Positions 45,206 through 52,803 of a DNA stretch of 64,000 nt are shown piece by piece. The number at the start of each line of letters is the position of its first letter. Position 1 is the stretch's first letter. Below the pieces are notes generated by a model. That model did not search any database, was not told the DNA's origin, and was given only the letters and a program-made list of their open reading frames with translations. Source of the DNA: Terriglobia bacterium (GTDB taxonomy: Bacteria; Acidobacteriota; Terriglobia; UBA7540); assembly GCA_035712365.1 (NCBI GenBank), contig DASTAW010000015.1:124001-188000 (forward strand), written 5' to 3'. Both the position numbers and the translations under genes were made by a program.

Positions 45206-45586
45206 CTAAAAAGGCTTCGCGGGATTGAAAGTCAAAATCACCAGGGAACCCAGCGCCAGGAACATGAATCCCAGCACGTACAGCGAAGCCAGAGAAAACA
45301 CCCGCCAGCCGCCCGGATTCACGTAATCAACAATCATCACGCGCACGCCGTTCAGCCCGTGGATGAAAGCCAGCCAAAGCATCACCACGTCGTAGGTACG
45401 CCAGAACGGCGTGGCATAGCGCATGGCAACAAAATGGTAATTAATCACTTCAACGTTGTTGATGATGTGCATGATGGCAAGGTGTATGAGGACCATGAAC
45501 AATAAAACGACGCCCGATACGCGCATGAAAATCCATGCCAGAAGTTCGACGCCGCCGTGCGGCCTTGGCCGTCCCGCTCCATTCAT
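45206..45586 (-). CDS. sdhD: Succinate dehydrogenase membrane anchor subunit
   Basis: Small inner-membrane subunit of 126 aa with three helices (LLAWIFMRVSGVVLLFMVLIHL; VVMLWLAFIHGLNGVRVMIV; VFSLASLYVLGFMFLALGSL, each read in part). The SGVVLLFMVLIHLAIMH region includes a histidine suitable for heme b or quinone binding. Together with SdhC it anchors complex II. It starts 9 bases after sdhC and is followed by a 126-base gap before sdhA. Assignment of SdhD versus SdhC rests on order and length. Confidence 0.85.
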   Translation of the reverse strand: MNGAGRPRPHGGVELLAWIFMRVSGVVLLFMVLIHLAIMHIINNVEVINYHFVAMRYATPFWRTYDVVMLWLAFIHGLNGVRVMIVDYVNPGGWRVFSLASLYVLGFMFLALGSLVILTFNPAKPF

Positions 45587-45595
45587 CCCTTGCTC

Positions 45596-45970
45596 CTATT
45601 TCACCACCCACGCCAGCATGTAAATCGCGGCGGGCACGAAGATCACGATAAAAATCGCCACCACGGCGTAGAAGATTTTCTTCTGCGCCGTCATCGTTTC
45701 CGGCCGGAAGTCCATGATGATGATTCGAATGCCGTTCAGCGCGTGGTAAAGCACGGCCCCGGCCAGGACCACTTCCCCCACCCGGAACGCCGGGAGCCGG
45801 TAGATCGCAATCGTCTCGTTATAAACCTTGGGACCCCAACCGATCATCGCGGTGTCGATGATGTGCGCCAGCAGGAAGACAAACACGCCGATCCCCGTGA
45901 TGCGGTGCAGCAGCCACGACCATTGGCCTTCGCCCCCGCGATAGCTGATGTACTTTGTGATTTTGCCCAT
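45596..45970 (-). CDS. sdhC: Succinate dehydrogenase cytochrome b subunit
   Basis: Inner-membrane subunit of 124 aa: SWLLHRITGIGVFVFLLAHI (about residues 18-37, with the S-x-x-x-R-x-TG quinone-site pattern HRITG), VLAGAVLYHALNGIRIIIMD with a probable heme ligand His, and a third helix AVVAIFIVIFVPAAIYMLAW. The ATG at 45970 begins MGKITKYISYRGGEGQ; an upstream in-frame ATG at 46060 lies within the promoter and is rejected. First gene of the operon. Confidence 0.88.
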   Translation of the reverse strand: MGKITKYISYRGGEGQWSWLLHRITGIGVFVFLLAHIIDTAMIGWGPKVYNETIAIYRLPAFRVGEVVLAGAVLYHALNGIRIIIMDFRPETMTAQKKIFYAVVAIFIVIFVPAAIYMLAWVVK

Positions 45971-46030
45971 GGTGGTGCGGCGCTCCCTGGGGAAGACGAG
46001 TTGGTGATGGGTCTTTCCGGTTGACTGTTC

Positions 46031-46060
46031 ATTGTATGGCAAACGTCCAGCGGTTGGCAA
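46031..46060 (-). promoter_or_regulatory. Promoter of the sdh operon
   Basis: Minus strand: TTGCCA (46055-46060), 18-base spacer, TACAAT (46031-46036); leader about 54 bases to the sdhC ATG. Confidence 0.5.
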
Positions 46061-46114
46061 ATGGGTGTAAGTTCCGGAGAGGGGTGGATTGTTTATTCTG
46101 CTGCTCCAATGGTA

Positions 46115-46221
46115 GTGACTCAGTTTGATTTGAAATGTGGCACGGGCGTCTCGCCCGTGCTTCGGTCAAAAAAACACGGCCAAGATGGCCGTACCACTAA
46201 AGGGGATGCAAACTGAGTCAC
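46115..46221. mobile_element. MITE-like element with perfect 13-bp inverted ends (107 bp)
   Basis: GTGACTCAGTTTG (46115-46127) and its exact inverted copy CAAACTGAGTCAC (46209-46221) bound a core with two hairpins, GCACGGGCG-type (46140-46160) and ACGGCC...GGCCGT. No coding capacity and no obvious target duplication. The core and right end match 32326-32415. It sits between the divergent sdh promoter and the O-methyltransferase gene. Confidence 0.6.
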
Positions 46222-46316
46222 CACGTTCCACTGCGTGATTGCAACAGACCCTGAGAAAAGTAGTAGAATTGCCCGACGGGCGTAACCCATCGCTAAATCC
46301 GGAGGCTTGCTGGTCC

Positions 46317-47351
46317 ATGGCAGACTCGACGCAACAACTTGACCCTGGTCCAATTCTCCAGGCGGCATTCGCTTTCTGGACTTCCAAGGTCCTCCTCACC
46401 GCTGTCGAGTTGGACGTCTTCACCACGCTCGGCGATCGCCGCATGACCGGAGCGAAACTGGGCGCAGAGATAGGATTGCACGAACGGGGTATCCGTGATT
46501 TCTTCGACGCGCTGGTGGCGATGCAGTTTCTCCATCGCGAGGGCGATGGCCCATCGGCGATGTACTTCAACACTCCTGCGGGCGCACTTTTTCTCGACCG
46601 CAGCAGCCCCCGATACGTCGGCGGCTGGCTGGTGATGCTGAACAACCGGCTTTTCAGGTTCTGGCACGACCTTCCCGAGGCCTTGCGCACCGGGCTGCCG
46701 CAGAATGAAATCAAGCACAGCCAGAAGGGGATGTTCGAGGAACTCTATCAGGACCTGCCGCGGCTAGAACAATTCATGGGCGCCATGACCGGCCTTTCAC
46801 GCATCAACTTTGAAGCCTTCGCCGCCAAATTCGATTTCTCGAAGTTCAGGACCCTGTGCGACGTCGGCGGAGCGACGGGCCTGCTCAGCATCGAAGTTGC
46901 GAAAAAGCACCCGCACCTCCGCTGCACTTCTTTCGATTTGCCGGTGGTCGAGCCGATCGCGCAGAAACACATCGCGGCTGCCGGGCTCAGCGGGCGTGTC
47001 GGCACCGCGGCGGGCGATTTTTTTAAGGACCCGCTGCCCAAGGCGGACATCATCACCATGGGCATGATCCTCCACGATTGGAACCTCGATAAGAAGATGC
47101 AGCTTATCCGCTCAGCTTACGAAGCGCTTCCTCCGGGCGGTGCGCTGGTGGCCATTGAGGCCCTCATCGATGATGCCCGTCGCGAGAATCTGTTTGGTCT
47201 GCTGATGTCTTTGAACATGCTCATCGAATTCGGCGACGCGTTTGACTATTCCGGGGCGGACTTCCGTGGCTGGTGCTCGGAAGTTGGTTTCCGCCGCTTT
47301 GAAGTGATGCACCTCGCAGGCCCTTCGAGCGCCGCCATCGCTTACAAGTAG
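46317..47351 (+). CDS. O-methyltransferase, family 2 (acetylserotonin OMT-like)
   Basis: SAM-dependent enzyme of 344 aa. N-terminal winged-helix dimerisation domain (residues about 10-105: PILQAAFAFWTSKVLLTAVE; MTGAKLGAEIGLHERGIRDF) followed by the catalytic Rossmann domain: LCDVGGATGLLSIEVAKKHP (motif I, about 181-200), SFDLPVVEPIA, and MGMILHDWNLDKKM with the catalytic histidine, then LPPGGALVAIEALIDD. Such enzymes methylate small aromatic or polyketide hydroxyls. ATG at 46317 has GGAGG 11 bases upstream. A weak promoter (TTGCAA at 46239, TAGAAT at 46264, 19-base spacer) lies upstream. It is a single gene; the substrate is unknown. Confidence 0.8.
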   Translation: MADSTQQLDPGPILQAAFAFWTSKVLLTAVELDVFTTLGDRRMTGAKLGAEIGLHERGIRDFFDALVAMQFLHREGDGPSAMYFNTPAGALFLDRSSPRYVGGWLVMLNNRLFRFWHDLPEALRTGLPQNEIKHSQKGMFEELYQDLPRLEQFMGAMTGLSRINFEAFAAKFDFSKFRTLCDVGGATGLLSIEVAKKHPHLRCTSFDLPVVEPIAQKHIAAAGLSGRVGTAAGDFFKDPLPKADIITMGMILHDWNLDKKMQLIRSAYEALPPGGALVAIEALIDDARRENLFGLLMSLNMLIEFGDAFDYSGADFRGWCSEVGFRRFEVMHLAGPSSAAIAYK

Positions 47352-47709
47352 CACGACGAACCACCATCTTCCCTCCCTGTTTCTGAGCTGCGTCATCAGG
47401 CACAGCCAATCGCTATTTGGCCGCGTTCCATTCAGCCTACATTTTTTTGCAAGCGCCGCAGAAACCGTTGACCGTTTCCAACATCAATAACCACAGTTGC
47501 GCAAACGAATAGGGCGCCTGGAAGCCCCGGCGGCGATTTTTCGGGGCTTGCGGAGGGCCTGCGGGCAGTGGATGTGACCGCCGGCAGAAAAAATGTGCTG
47601 GTCTCCGCCCACGCCGATGTATATTCTCAATCGCCTGAGGCCAAAACGTTATTTCCGGTTTATGTCCGAGCGGAAGCCGTGGGCATTTTCGGGAGGAGAG
47701 GACAACTCT
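47352..47709. other. 358-base intergenic region before the sugar isomerase gene
   Basis: Contains a TATATT hexamer at 47620-47625 without a matching -35, and a weak GCCCC/GGGGC hairpin near 47525-47548. No gene, no strong repeat seen. Confidence 0.4.
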
Positions 47710-48975
47710 ATGGGCGACAAAAATGTAATTGAGCGATTGACCCTCGACCGCCGCAATTTTTTTAAAGCTTCTGGGGCGGGCCTGGCCGCGGCCGGCATGA
47801 TCTTGAGTCCGGAGCAAGCTGTCAGGGCGCAGGCGAACGTGGATGTGGAAAAGTTCAACCTGGAGCGCATTGCCTCCAACTCTTTTGGAGTGCGCAACTT
47901 GTTTAAGACCCGGCCCTATAGACGAGCCGTACGTGGCGGAGCGGCCCGTGGGGCGAGGCGCGCCCATGCCGCGGAGTCGGAGGAGGACCTGGCGAACAAT
48001 CCCAATGCCGCCGGACCTCTCGCCGTGGCCAAGGCTGCCGCCGCGGCGCGGGCAAAGGTCCCGACGCCGGCAGAGCAAAGAGCGAAGTACGGCGAAATCA
48101 CGCTGCTGGATTTCCCCCAGTTTACCAGGGACACTTTTCCGGGCGTGACGCATATGGATCTGTTTTCGGGCTTCTTCGGCGATGTTGCCGACGACAGCAT
48201 GTACTTTCCTGAGGGATCGGCGGATAGCGGATTCGATCCTCTGAGTCCTTCCGGGCGAAAATGGCTGGACAAGCTGGCGACGGTCTGCGCGAAGGCGGGC
48301 GTAAAGGTGCAGCATATTTCCAACAATGCGCCGACGAACCTGGCGGAATACGGCACGCCCGAAAAGGACGCGCTTCGCAAGGCGGGAGTGGCGATGGGGA
48401 AGCGATGGATCGAGGGATTGTCCGTCCTGGGCATGAAATCGATGCGGATGAACTCCCCGAGGGCGCTGGGTCCGAGCATTCGGCCCAACGCCGTTCCGCG
48501 CGGGCCGGGCGACGGCTATCCGAGAAATATCGACATCGTGCCGATGATGGCGGCGGCCATCGAGTCGTTTAAGGAGATGGCCGATTTCGGCGGGAACTAC
48601 GGAGTCCGGGTGACGCTCGAAAACCATTGGGGCCTTGCCGCGGACCCCATGAACATTCGCACGATCGTGGATGAAGTGAACCATCCTTATTGCGAGGCTT
48701 CTCCCGACTTCGCCAACTGGGAGCAGGAATACATGTTGTTCAACGGACTCAAGGCGCTGGCGCCCTACTCGCACACCAACGTTCACGCCAAATATTGGGA
48801 CCGCTGGGGCGATAAGAATGATTTGCAGCGGTCGGTCAGAATCATGCTGGCGAACGGATTCAAGGGCACTTTTGCGCTCGAGTATGAGACCGGGCCCTGG
48901 GACCAGGTGGAGGGCTGCCGGCATGAGATGAAAGAGGTGCTGACCGCGCTTTCGACGCCCACCCCGGTGATCTGA
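47710..48975 (+). CDS. Tat-exported sugar isomerase/epimerase-like TIM-barrel protein
   Basis: Protein of 421 aa. Tat-like signal LDRRNFFKASGAGLAAAGM (residues 12-30). An Ala/Arg-rich, low-complexity stretch (about 70-115: RRAVRGGAARGARRAHAAES and AKAAAAARAKVPTP) separates it from an AP-endonuclease-2-type barrel: THMDLFSGFFGD, LATVCAKAGVKVQHIS, GVRVTLENHWGLAADP (metal-ligand Glu), PYSHTNVHAKYWDR and GTFALEYETGPWD. The barrel resembles the isomerase at 31327. GGGAGGAGAGG about 9 bases before the ATG supports the start. The substrate is unknown. Confidence 0.78.
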   Translation: MGDKNVIERLTLDRRNFFKASGAGLAAAGMILSPEQAVRAQANVDVEKFNLERIASNSFGVRNLFKTRPYRRAVRGGAARGARRAHAAESEEDLANNPNAAGPLAVAKAAAAARAKVPTPAEQRAKYGEITLLDFPQFTRDTFPGVTHMDLFSGFFGDVADDSMYFPEGSADSGFDPLSPSGRKWLDKLATVCAKAGVKVQHISNNAPTNLAEYGTPEKDALRKAGVAMGKRWIEGLSVLGMKSMRMNSPRALGPSIRPNAVPRGPGDGYPRNIDIVPMMAAAIESFKEMADFGGNYGVRVTLENHWGLAADPMNIRTIVDEVNHPYCEASPDFANWEQEYMLFNGLKALAPYSHTNVHAKYWDRWGDKNDLQRSVRIMLANGFKGTFALEYETGPWDQVEGCRHEMKEVLTALSTPTPVI

Positions 48976-48991
48976 GGATGTGCAGTTGTGC

Positions 48992-49110
48992 GTGGCACAG
49001 GCCGGCTTTGGATTTGCTGGCACAGGCCGGCTTTGGTTTTGGTGGCACAGGCCCTCGGCCTGTGGCTCTTGCGATCTGAAATCTGAGATCTCAGATTGCA
49101 AATTGCCGTG
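48992..49110. repeat. Short repeats upstream of the mbfA-like gene
   Basis: TGGCACAGGCCGGCTTTGG occurs at 48993-49010 and again at 49018-49036, then a related GTGGCACAGGCCCTCGGCC near 49042-49060. An inverted AT-type word (ATCTGAAATCTGAGATCTCA, 49075-49094) follows; the same word family recurs at 50562, 56449, 56576 and 63097. Confidence 0.55.
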
Positions 49111-49171
49111 CCGCAGGCGCATTCATCGCGAGATTTACGGCTCTTGCCGTTGTTCTGGAGGAGAATCTCTC

Positions 49172-50128
49172 ATGAGAGACTTCAAAAGCCTTTCCGAGCG
49201 CGAAATCCTGGCGCTGGCCATTTCTCTGGAAGAAGAGGACGAACGTGTCTACGCCGACCTCGCCGAAGGATTGCGGGAGAATTTCCCCGCCTCCGCAAAG
49301 GTGTTCGAAGGCATGCGGCTGGAAGAATCCGGCCATCGCCACCGTCTCCTCGAACTCTATCGGCGGAAATTTGGCGAACACATTCCGCTGGTTCGCCGTC
49401 AGGACGTGAAGGGCTTTGTGCAGCGGCGGCCCGTTTGGCTGGTCCAGCCGCTCAACCTGCAGAAAATTCGAAACCAGATCAGCGCCATGGAAGTGGAAAC
49501 GCGCCGCTTCTACGAGTGCGCCGCCCGGCGCGCCACCGACGTCAGCATCCGGCAACTGCTCGATGACCTCGCGCAGGTGGAGCGCGCGCACTCGAAGCGC
49601 GCCCAGGCGCTGGAGCGCCAATTTCTGGGCGGCGGGCAAAAGGAGCGGGAGGAAGAAGCGCAGCGGCGGCTGTTTCTTCTCCAAATCGTCCAGCCGGGAC
49701 TTGCCGGGTTGATGGATGGTTCCGTTTCCACGCTGGCGCCCATCTTTGCAGCCGCCTTTGCCACCATGAGCACCCACGACGCTTTTGCGGTGGGCCTGGC
49801 TGCCTCGGTGGGCGCGGGCATCAGCATGGGTTTCGCCGAAGCGCTTTCAGACGACGGCAACCTCACCGGGCGCGGCCATCCGTGGCTCCGAGGCGGCGTG
49901 TGCGGGCTGATGACCACCCTCGGCGGCATCGGCCACACCTTGCCCTTCCTGATTGGAAATTTTCAGTTGGCGATCACCGTCGCCATCCTGGTGGTGCTGG
50001 TGGAACTCGTCACCATCTCCTGGGTCCGCCATCGCTACATGGATACCCCGGCAATCTCCGCCGCCGTTCAGGTGCTGCTGGGCGGCGCGCTCGTCTTCGT
50101 CGCCGGCGTCCTGATCGGTAAGTCGTAA
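49172..50128 (+). CDS. mbfA: MbfA/Erv-type ferritin-like iron exporter with VIT1 domain
   Basis: Membrane protein of 318 aa. Residues 1-150 are a ferritin-like diiron domain: [18 protein letters not shown] (near residue 20), [19 protein letters not shown] (ExxH), [18 protein letters not shown] and [19 protein letters not shown] (ExxH). Residues about 170-318 form a VIT1/CCC1-type membrane domain with helices at [20 protein letters not shown] and [22 protein letters not shown]. Characterised MbfA proteins export iron and lower H2O2 stress, so an iron/Mn efflux role is expected. GGAGGAGAA precedes the ATG at 49172. No Irr-type regulator is present in the window. Confidence 0.85.
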   Translation: MRDFKSLSEREILALAISLEEEDERVYADLAEGLRENFPASAKVFEGMRLEESGHRHRLLELYRRKFGEHIPLVRRQDVKGFVQRRPVWLVQPLNLQKIRNQISAMEVETRRFYECAARRATDVSIRQLLDDLAQVERAHSKRAQALERQFLGGGQKEREEEAQRRLFLLQIVQPGLAGLMDGSVSTLAPIFAAAFATMSTHDAFAVGLAASVGAGISMGFAEALSDDGNLTGRGHPWLRGGVCGLMTTLGGIGHTLPFLIGNFQLAITVAILVVLVELVTISWVRHRYMDTPAISAAVQVLLGGALVFVAGVLIGKS

Positions 50129-50382
50129 GGATTGGATCTCCCGGACGTTCCGCCGGGGAGTCTCTGTAATAAGCCAGCAGCGCCGACCGCCGCGGTTCTT
50201 TCGGACTGGCGGCATCAAGCCGCCGCTACGCCGTCAGCGGTGCAGGACCTCGTGGCCTGCGGTTGTTGCCAAGGCAGTGGTTAGTGATTAGTGGTTAGCG
50301 ATAAGTGACAATCCCGCCGAAACGAGGCACGGGTGGGGTTTGTTTCAGCCTTCATCCTTCATCGTTCATAATTTCCGCCGCC
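50129..50382. repeat. Repeat-filled region downstream of mbfA
   Basis: Contains GCGGC-type palindromic pieces (50178-50265, ending CCGCCGCTAC like the GTAGCG family), a TTAGTGATTAGTGGTTAGCG stretch at 50281-50300, and a TTCATCC-type array (50351-50370). The segment 50277-50385 resembles 51270-51390. Confidence 0.55.
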
Positions 50383-50535
50383 GTAACGTTCCACCTCAGG
50401 CTCGACAAGCAGTCCAGGGCTGCGAGTTTCAACAATCAACGGGCCCAGGCGAAGGGCACGCTGGCCCTGAATGGCAAGACGATCCACGTCCAGGAGATCA
50501 CGCCGCTCAAGAATTCTCAAGGAAACCTTGCCTGA
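50383..50535 (+). pseudogene. 3' fragment of a DUF5818-like gene
   Basis: An open frame of about 50 codons ending in TGA encodes DKQSRAASFNNQRAQAKGTL and KTIHVQEITPLKNSQGNLA (read in part), the pattern of the C-terminal half of DUF5818-type secreted proteins. It begins abruptly after the repeat-like TTCATCC array; no start codon or 5' half is seen. Probably the remains of a gene cut by the repeat region. Confidence 0.4.
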
Positions 50536-50610
50536 ATAAAACGTTTTGCGGGACTCTGCAATCTGAAATTTCAGATTTGAAATTGCTCTCGCGGCAAGCG
50601 CAAAGCCTTT

Positions 50611-51000
50611 TCAGATAATTTCGACCCGCACCCTGGCGCCAGCCGAAGCCAGCGCCCTGTCACGAGTTACCAGCGGGGCGTCCAGCGCTTCGGCGAGAGC
50701 CAGATAGGCCGCGTCGTACGCCGTTACGTTATGGCGGAGCTGCCAGATGCGCTGCAGCAGGATCAAATGTGGATAGCGATTGAGCGGCAGGTCAGCAAGA
50801 TCGGCGAGCGCCTCGCTGGCCCGTTTCGCTGAAAACACGCCGGAGCGAGCGTAGCGGCGCAGGACCTGCGCCACCTCCAGATCGAGCAGGTGCGGCGCGT
50901 GCAGCGTCTCGCCCGCTGCAAAGATCCGCCCGCCCACTCTCGCAGCCGCCGGGGTTTGCAGCAAAACCTCCAGCACTGCCGAGGCGTCAACGACGATCAA
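50611..51000 (-). CDS. PIN-domain toxin (VapC-like)
   Basis: Predicted RNase of 129 aa. N-terminal MIVVDASAVLEVLLQTP gives the first catalytic Asp (residue 5). TAYDAAYLALAEALDAPLVT and RDRALASAGARVRV provide the later acidic residues (Asp in AYDAAYLALAE and TRDR). The length and order fit VapC/FitB toxins. It overlaps the antitoxin stop by 4 bases (50997-51000), so translation is coupled. A functional toxin-antitoxin pair is inferred. Confidence 0.82.
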   Translation of the reverse strand: MIVVDASAVLEVLLQTPAAARVGGRIFAAGETLHAPHLLDLEVAQVLRRYARSGVFSAKRASEALADLADLPLNRYPHLILLQRIWQLRHNVTAYDAAYLALAEALDAPLVTRDRALASAGARVRVEII

Positions 51001-51227
51001 CGGCTGTTCCTCTCGGCCCGCACGGCGGCTGCGGTAGAGGGCCGCGGCCGCACCGCCCGCCGGGCCGCCAGCCGCCGCTGGAGGTCTTCCAGCCTCGGGC
51101 GCTCCAGCAGGTGGCGGATCTCGCGCAGGAGGTACTCAGAGAGCGACATCCCTTCAAGCGCCGCACGCGCCTTCAGCTCGCGGTGGAGCTCGGACGGCAC
51201 GTTGCGAATCTGGACCATGCTTTCCAT
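50997..51227 (-). CDS. Ribbon-helix-helix antitoxin (FitA/VapB-like)
   Basis: DNA-binding antitoxin of 76 aa. VQIRNVPSELHRELKARAAL gives the beta strand and helix A of an RHH fold (FitA type), GMSLSEYLLREIRHLLERP helix B, and the Arg-rich tail would neutralise the PIN active site. The start is decided by the promoter: the predicted start of transcription falls on the ATG at 51227; the alternative start 51257 would lie within the -35. ATG at 51218 (MVQIRNVP) is also possible. Confidence 0.82.
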   Translation of the reverse strand: MESMVQIRNVPSELHRELKARAALEGMSLSEYLLREIRHLLERPRLEDLQRRLAARRAVRPRPSTAAAVRAERNSR

Positions 51228-51233
51228 GTACTC

Positions 51234-51262
51234 AGCATACTTCCATGCAAAACGCATGTCAA
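51234..51262 (-). promoter_or_regulatory. Promoter of the toxin-antitoxin pair, predicted leaderless
   Basis: Minus strand: TTGACA (51257-51262), 17-base spacer, TATGCT (51234-51239), start of transcription about 51227. No ribosome site precedes the ATG. Confidence 0.6.
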
Positions 51263-51548
51263 GGAAAACAGTGGGTAGCGGTTAGCAATAAGTGGCAAGT
51301 GCGCCGAAACGAGGCGCGGGCGGGGTTTGTTTCATCCTTCATCCTTCATCCTTCATCCTTCATCCTTCATAATTCTTCCGCGCCGCCGGCGCGGGGCGGC
51401 GATATAATAGGACACCGGAAAGTCATCACCGGAACAACGGCGGACTCTGGCGCCGGAGCTTCGACGAACCAAACCGCGGACCTCAAAATCGGAGGTTCGC
51501 GCTCCTCACCCTCGCCCCAAACGCCTGTCCCGCCGGCTGGAGGCAGAA
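51263..51548. repeat. Repeat block upstream of the PDZ gene
   Basis: Resembles 50277-50385: TTAG words (51271-51300), a shared CGCCGAAACGAGGC stretch, and a heptamer array TTCATCC of about 5.7 units (51331-51370). A TATAAT at 51403-51408 may serve the PDZ gene, but has no -35. Confidence 0.6.
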
Positions 51549-52604
51549 ATGACGAAAAATAGAATCTGGCCCTGGGCGGGCTTTTTGATCGCGCTCAGCG
51601 TGCTGACGGCTTGCGTTGCGGCCTATGCGGCCAGCGGGAAATCCGACGAGCCGTCGCAATCGATCCACTCCCTACTCAACCCCGGCCACGAAAGCTGGCT
51701 GGGACTCGTTGTCACGGACACCAACGAGGCAACCGCAAAGGAGCTGAAACTTCCGCACATCACCGGAGCGATTGTGATTTCAGTGATCGCCGGCAGCCCC
51801 GCCGAAAAAGCCGGCTTCCAGAAAAATGACGTCATTATGGAATTTGACGGCCAGCGCGTGCGCAGCGCGGCGCAACTGCAACGGCTGATCGAAGAAACGC
51901 CGCCCGACCGTACCGTCAGCGTCCAGATCAGCCGCCAGGGAAAGCTGCAAACGCTGGAGGTGAAAATCGGCGCGCGCGGGCCGAGCGCGCTGCTCGAAAC
52001 GCCGGAGATCCCCGAATTCAAGACCTGGATAGGGCCGGAATTGCAAGAGCCGCAAACGCCGGAGCCGTTTGTGGAGCCTGTGCCGAAGGGAAAGATCATT
52101 CCGGTGCCGCCGGTGATACCCAAATTCCATTTCTATCTGGGCCCGCTGCCCAACCACAACCCGCAACCGCCGAGTGAAGTGGAACCCTTCATCGAGCCGG
52201 GGCCGCAGGGTGAAATGCCGTCGCCATCCAAGCCCTTTAGCAATCCGTTCCCGGCGCCCGAAAACTCCCTGGGGATTTCCGGCGACGATCTCACGCCGCA
52301 GCTCGCCCGCTTCTTTGGAGTGAAGCAGGGCAAGGGAGTGCTGGTGAGCCGCGTGGACCCGTCGAGCCCCGCAAGCGCGGCAGGATTGAAGGCGGGAGAC
52401 GTGATCGTCCGCGTGGGCTCGCAACAGATCGGATCGATGGCGGAACTCGAATGGGCGCTCCAGTCCCAGGCGAACCAGCAGCACAAGGTGACGCTCGCGA
52501 TCGTCCGGGACCACCACGAGCATGAAATGAGCATCCTTCTAGCTCCGCGCAACAACGGCATCAGGCCCGAACCCATCATGGCGCGGAGAGTACAGCAGTG
52601 GTAA
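51549..52604 (+). CDS. Exported protein with two PDZ domains
   Basis: Envelope protein of 351 aa. A signal peptide or anchor (PWAGFLIALSVLTACVAAYA, residues 8-27), then PDZ 1 (about 50-140: WLGLVVTDTNEATAKELKLP, VISVIAGSPAEKAGFQKNDV, IMEFDGQRVRSAAQLQRLIE) and PDZ 2 (about 235-330: LGISGDDLTPQLARFFGVK, VLVSRVDPSSPASAAGLKAGD, VIVRVGSQQIGSMAELEWAL), separated by a Pro-rich linker of about 80 residues. No protease domain is present, so it is not a DegP; a protein-binding scaffold is likely. A -10-like TATAAT lies at 51403-51408. Confidence 0.8.
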   Translation: MTKNRIWPWAGFLIALSVLTACVAAYAASGKSDEPSQSIHSLLNPGHESWLGLVVTDTNEATAKELKLPHITGAIVISVIAGSPAEKAGFQKNDVIMEFDGQRVRSAAQLQRLIEETPPDRTVSVQISRQGKLQTLEVKIGARGPSALLETPEIPEFKTWIGPELQEPQTPEPFVEPVPKGKIIPVPPVIPKFHFYLGPLPNHNPQPPSEVEPFIEPGPQGEMPSPSKPFSNPFPAPENSLGISGDDLTPQLARFFGVKQGKGVLVSRVDPSSPASAAGLKAGDVIVRVGSQQIGSMAELEWALQSQANQQHKVTLAIVRDHHEHEMSILLAPRNNGIRPEPIMARRVQQW

Positions 52605-52642
52605 GTGGTTAGTGGTTAGTGTCCGGTGGCGCGATTGCCACT

Positions 52643-52724
52643 GTAGCGCAGACCGCCGCGTTTGCGGTCTGCGGGTTTTCCTGGGAGAAGGACCGCCGAC
52701 CTCAGAATCGGAGGTCCACGCTAC
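52643..52724. repeat. GTAGCGC-ended palindromic element, copy 3 (82 bp)
   Basis: GTAGCGC (52643-52649), then a perfect 10-bp hairpin CGCAGACCGC/GCGGTCTGCG (52647-52673, loop CGCGTTT); a second hairpin (GACCTC...GAGGTC) and an ending GCTAC (52720-52724). It precedes the padR promoter. Confidence 0.7.
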
Positions 52725-52767
52725 TCACCGACTCACCGACTGAAATCCGCCCATAAAAAAATAATGG

Positions 52768-52796
52768 TTGAATGTCTACCCTCGTTAGGGTAGGAT
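52768..52796 (+). promoter_or_regulatory. padR promoter with operator palindrome in the spacer
   Basis: TTGAAT (52768-52773), 17-base spacer, TAGGAT (52791-52796); predicted start of transcription about 52803, next to the ATG at 52804 (leaderless). The spacer holds the perfect inverted repeat CTACCCT-CGTT-AGGGTAG (52776-52793). TCTACC recurs at 52798-52803. This fits autorepression by PadR. Confidence 0.65.
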
Positions 52797-52803
52797 ATCT
52801 ACC

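Noticed and set aside
47437-49122. Minus-strand open frame of 561 codons
   Set aside because: It lies opposite the Tat-exported sugar isomerase, which has clear family motifs and a ribosome site. The antisense frame has no motif and arises from GC-rich codon bias.
51331-51370. TTCATCC array considered as a CRISPR
   Set aside because: The units are 7 bases with no spacers, and no cas gene is present.
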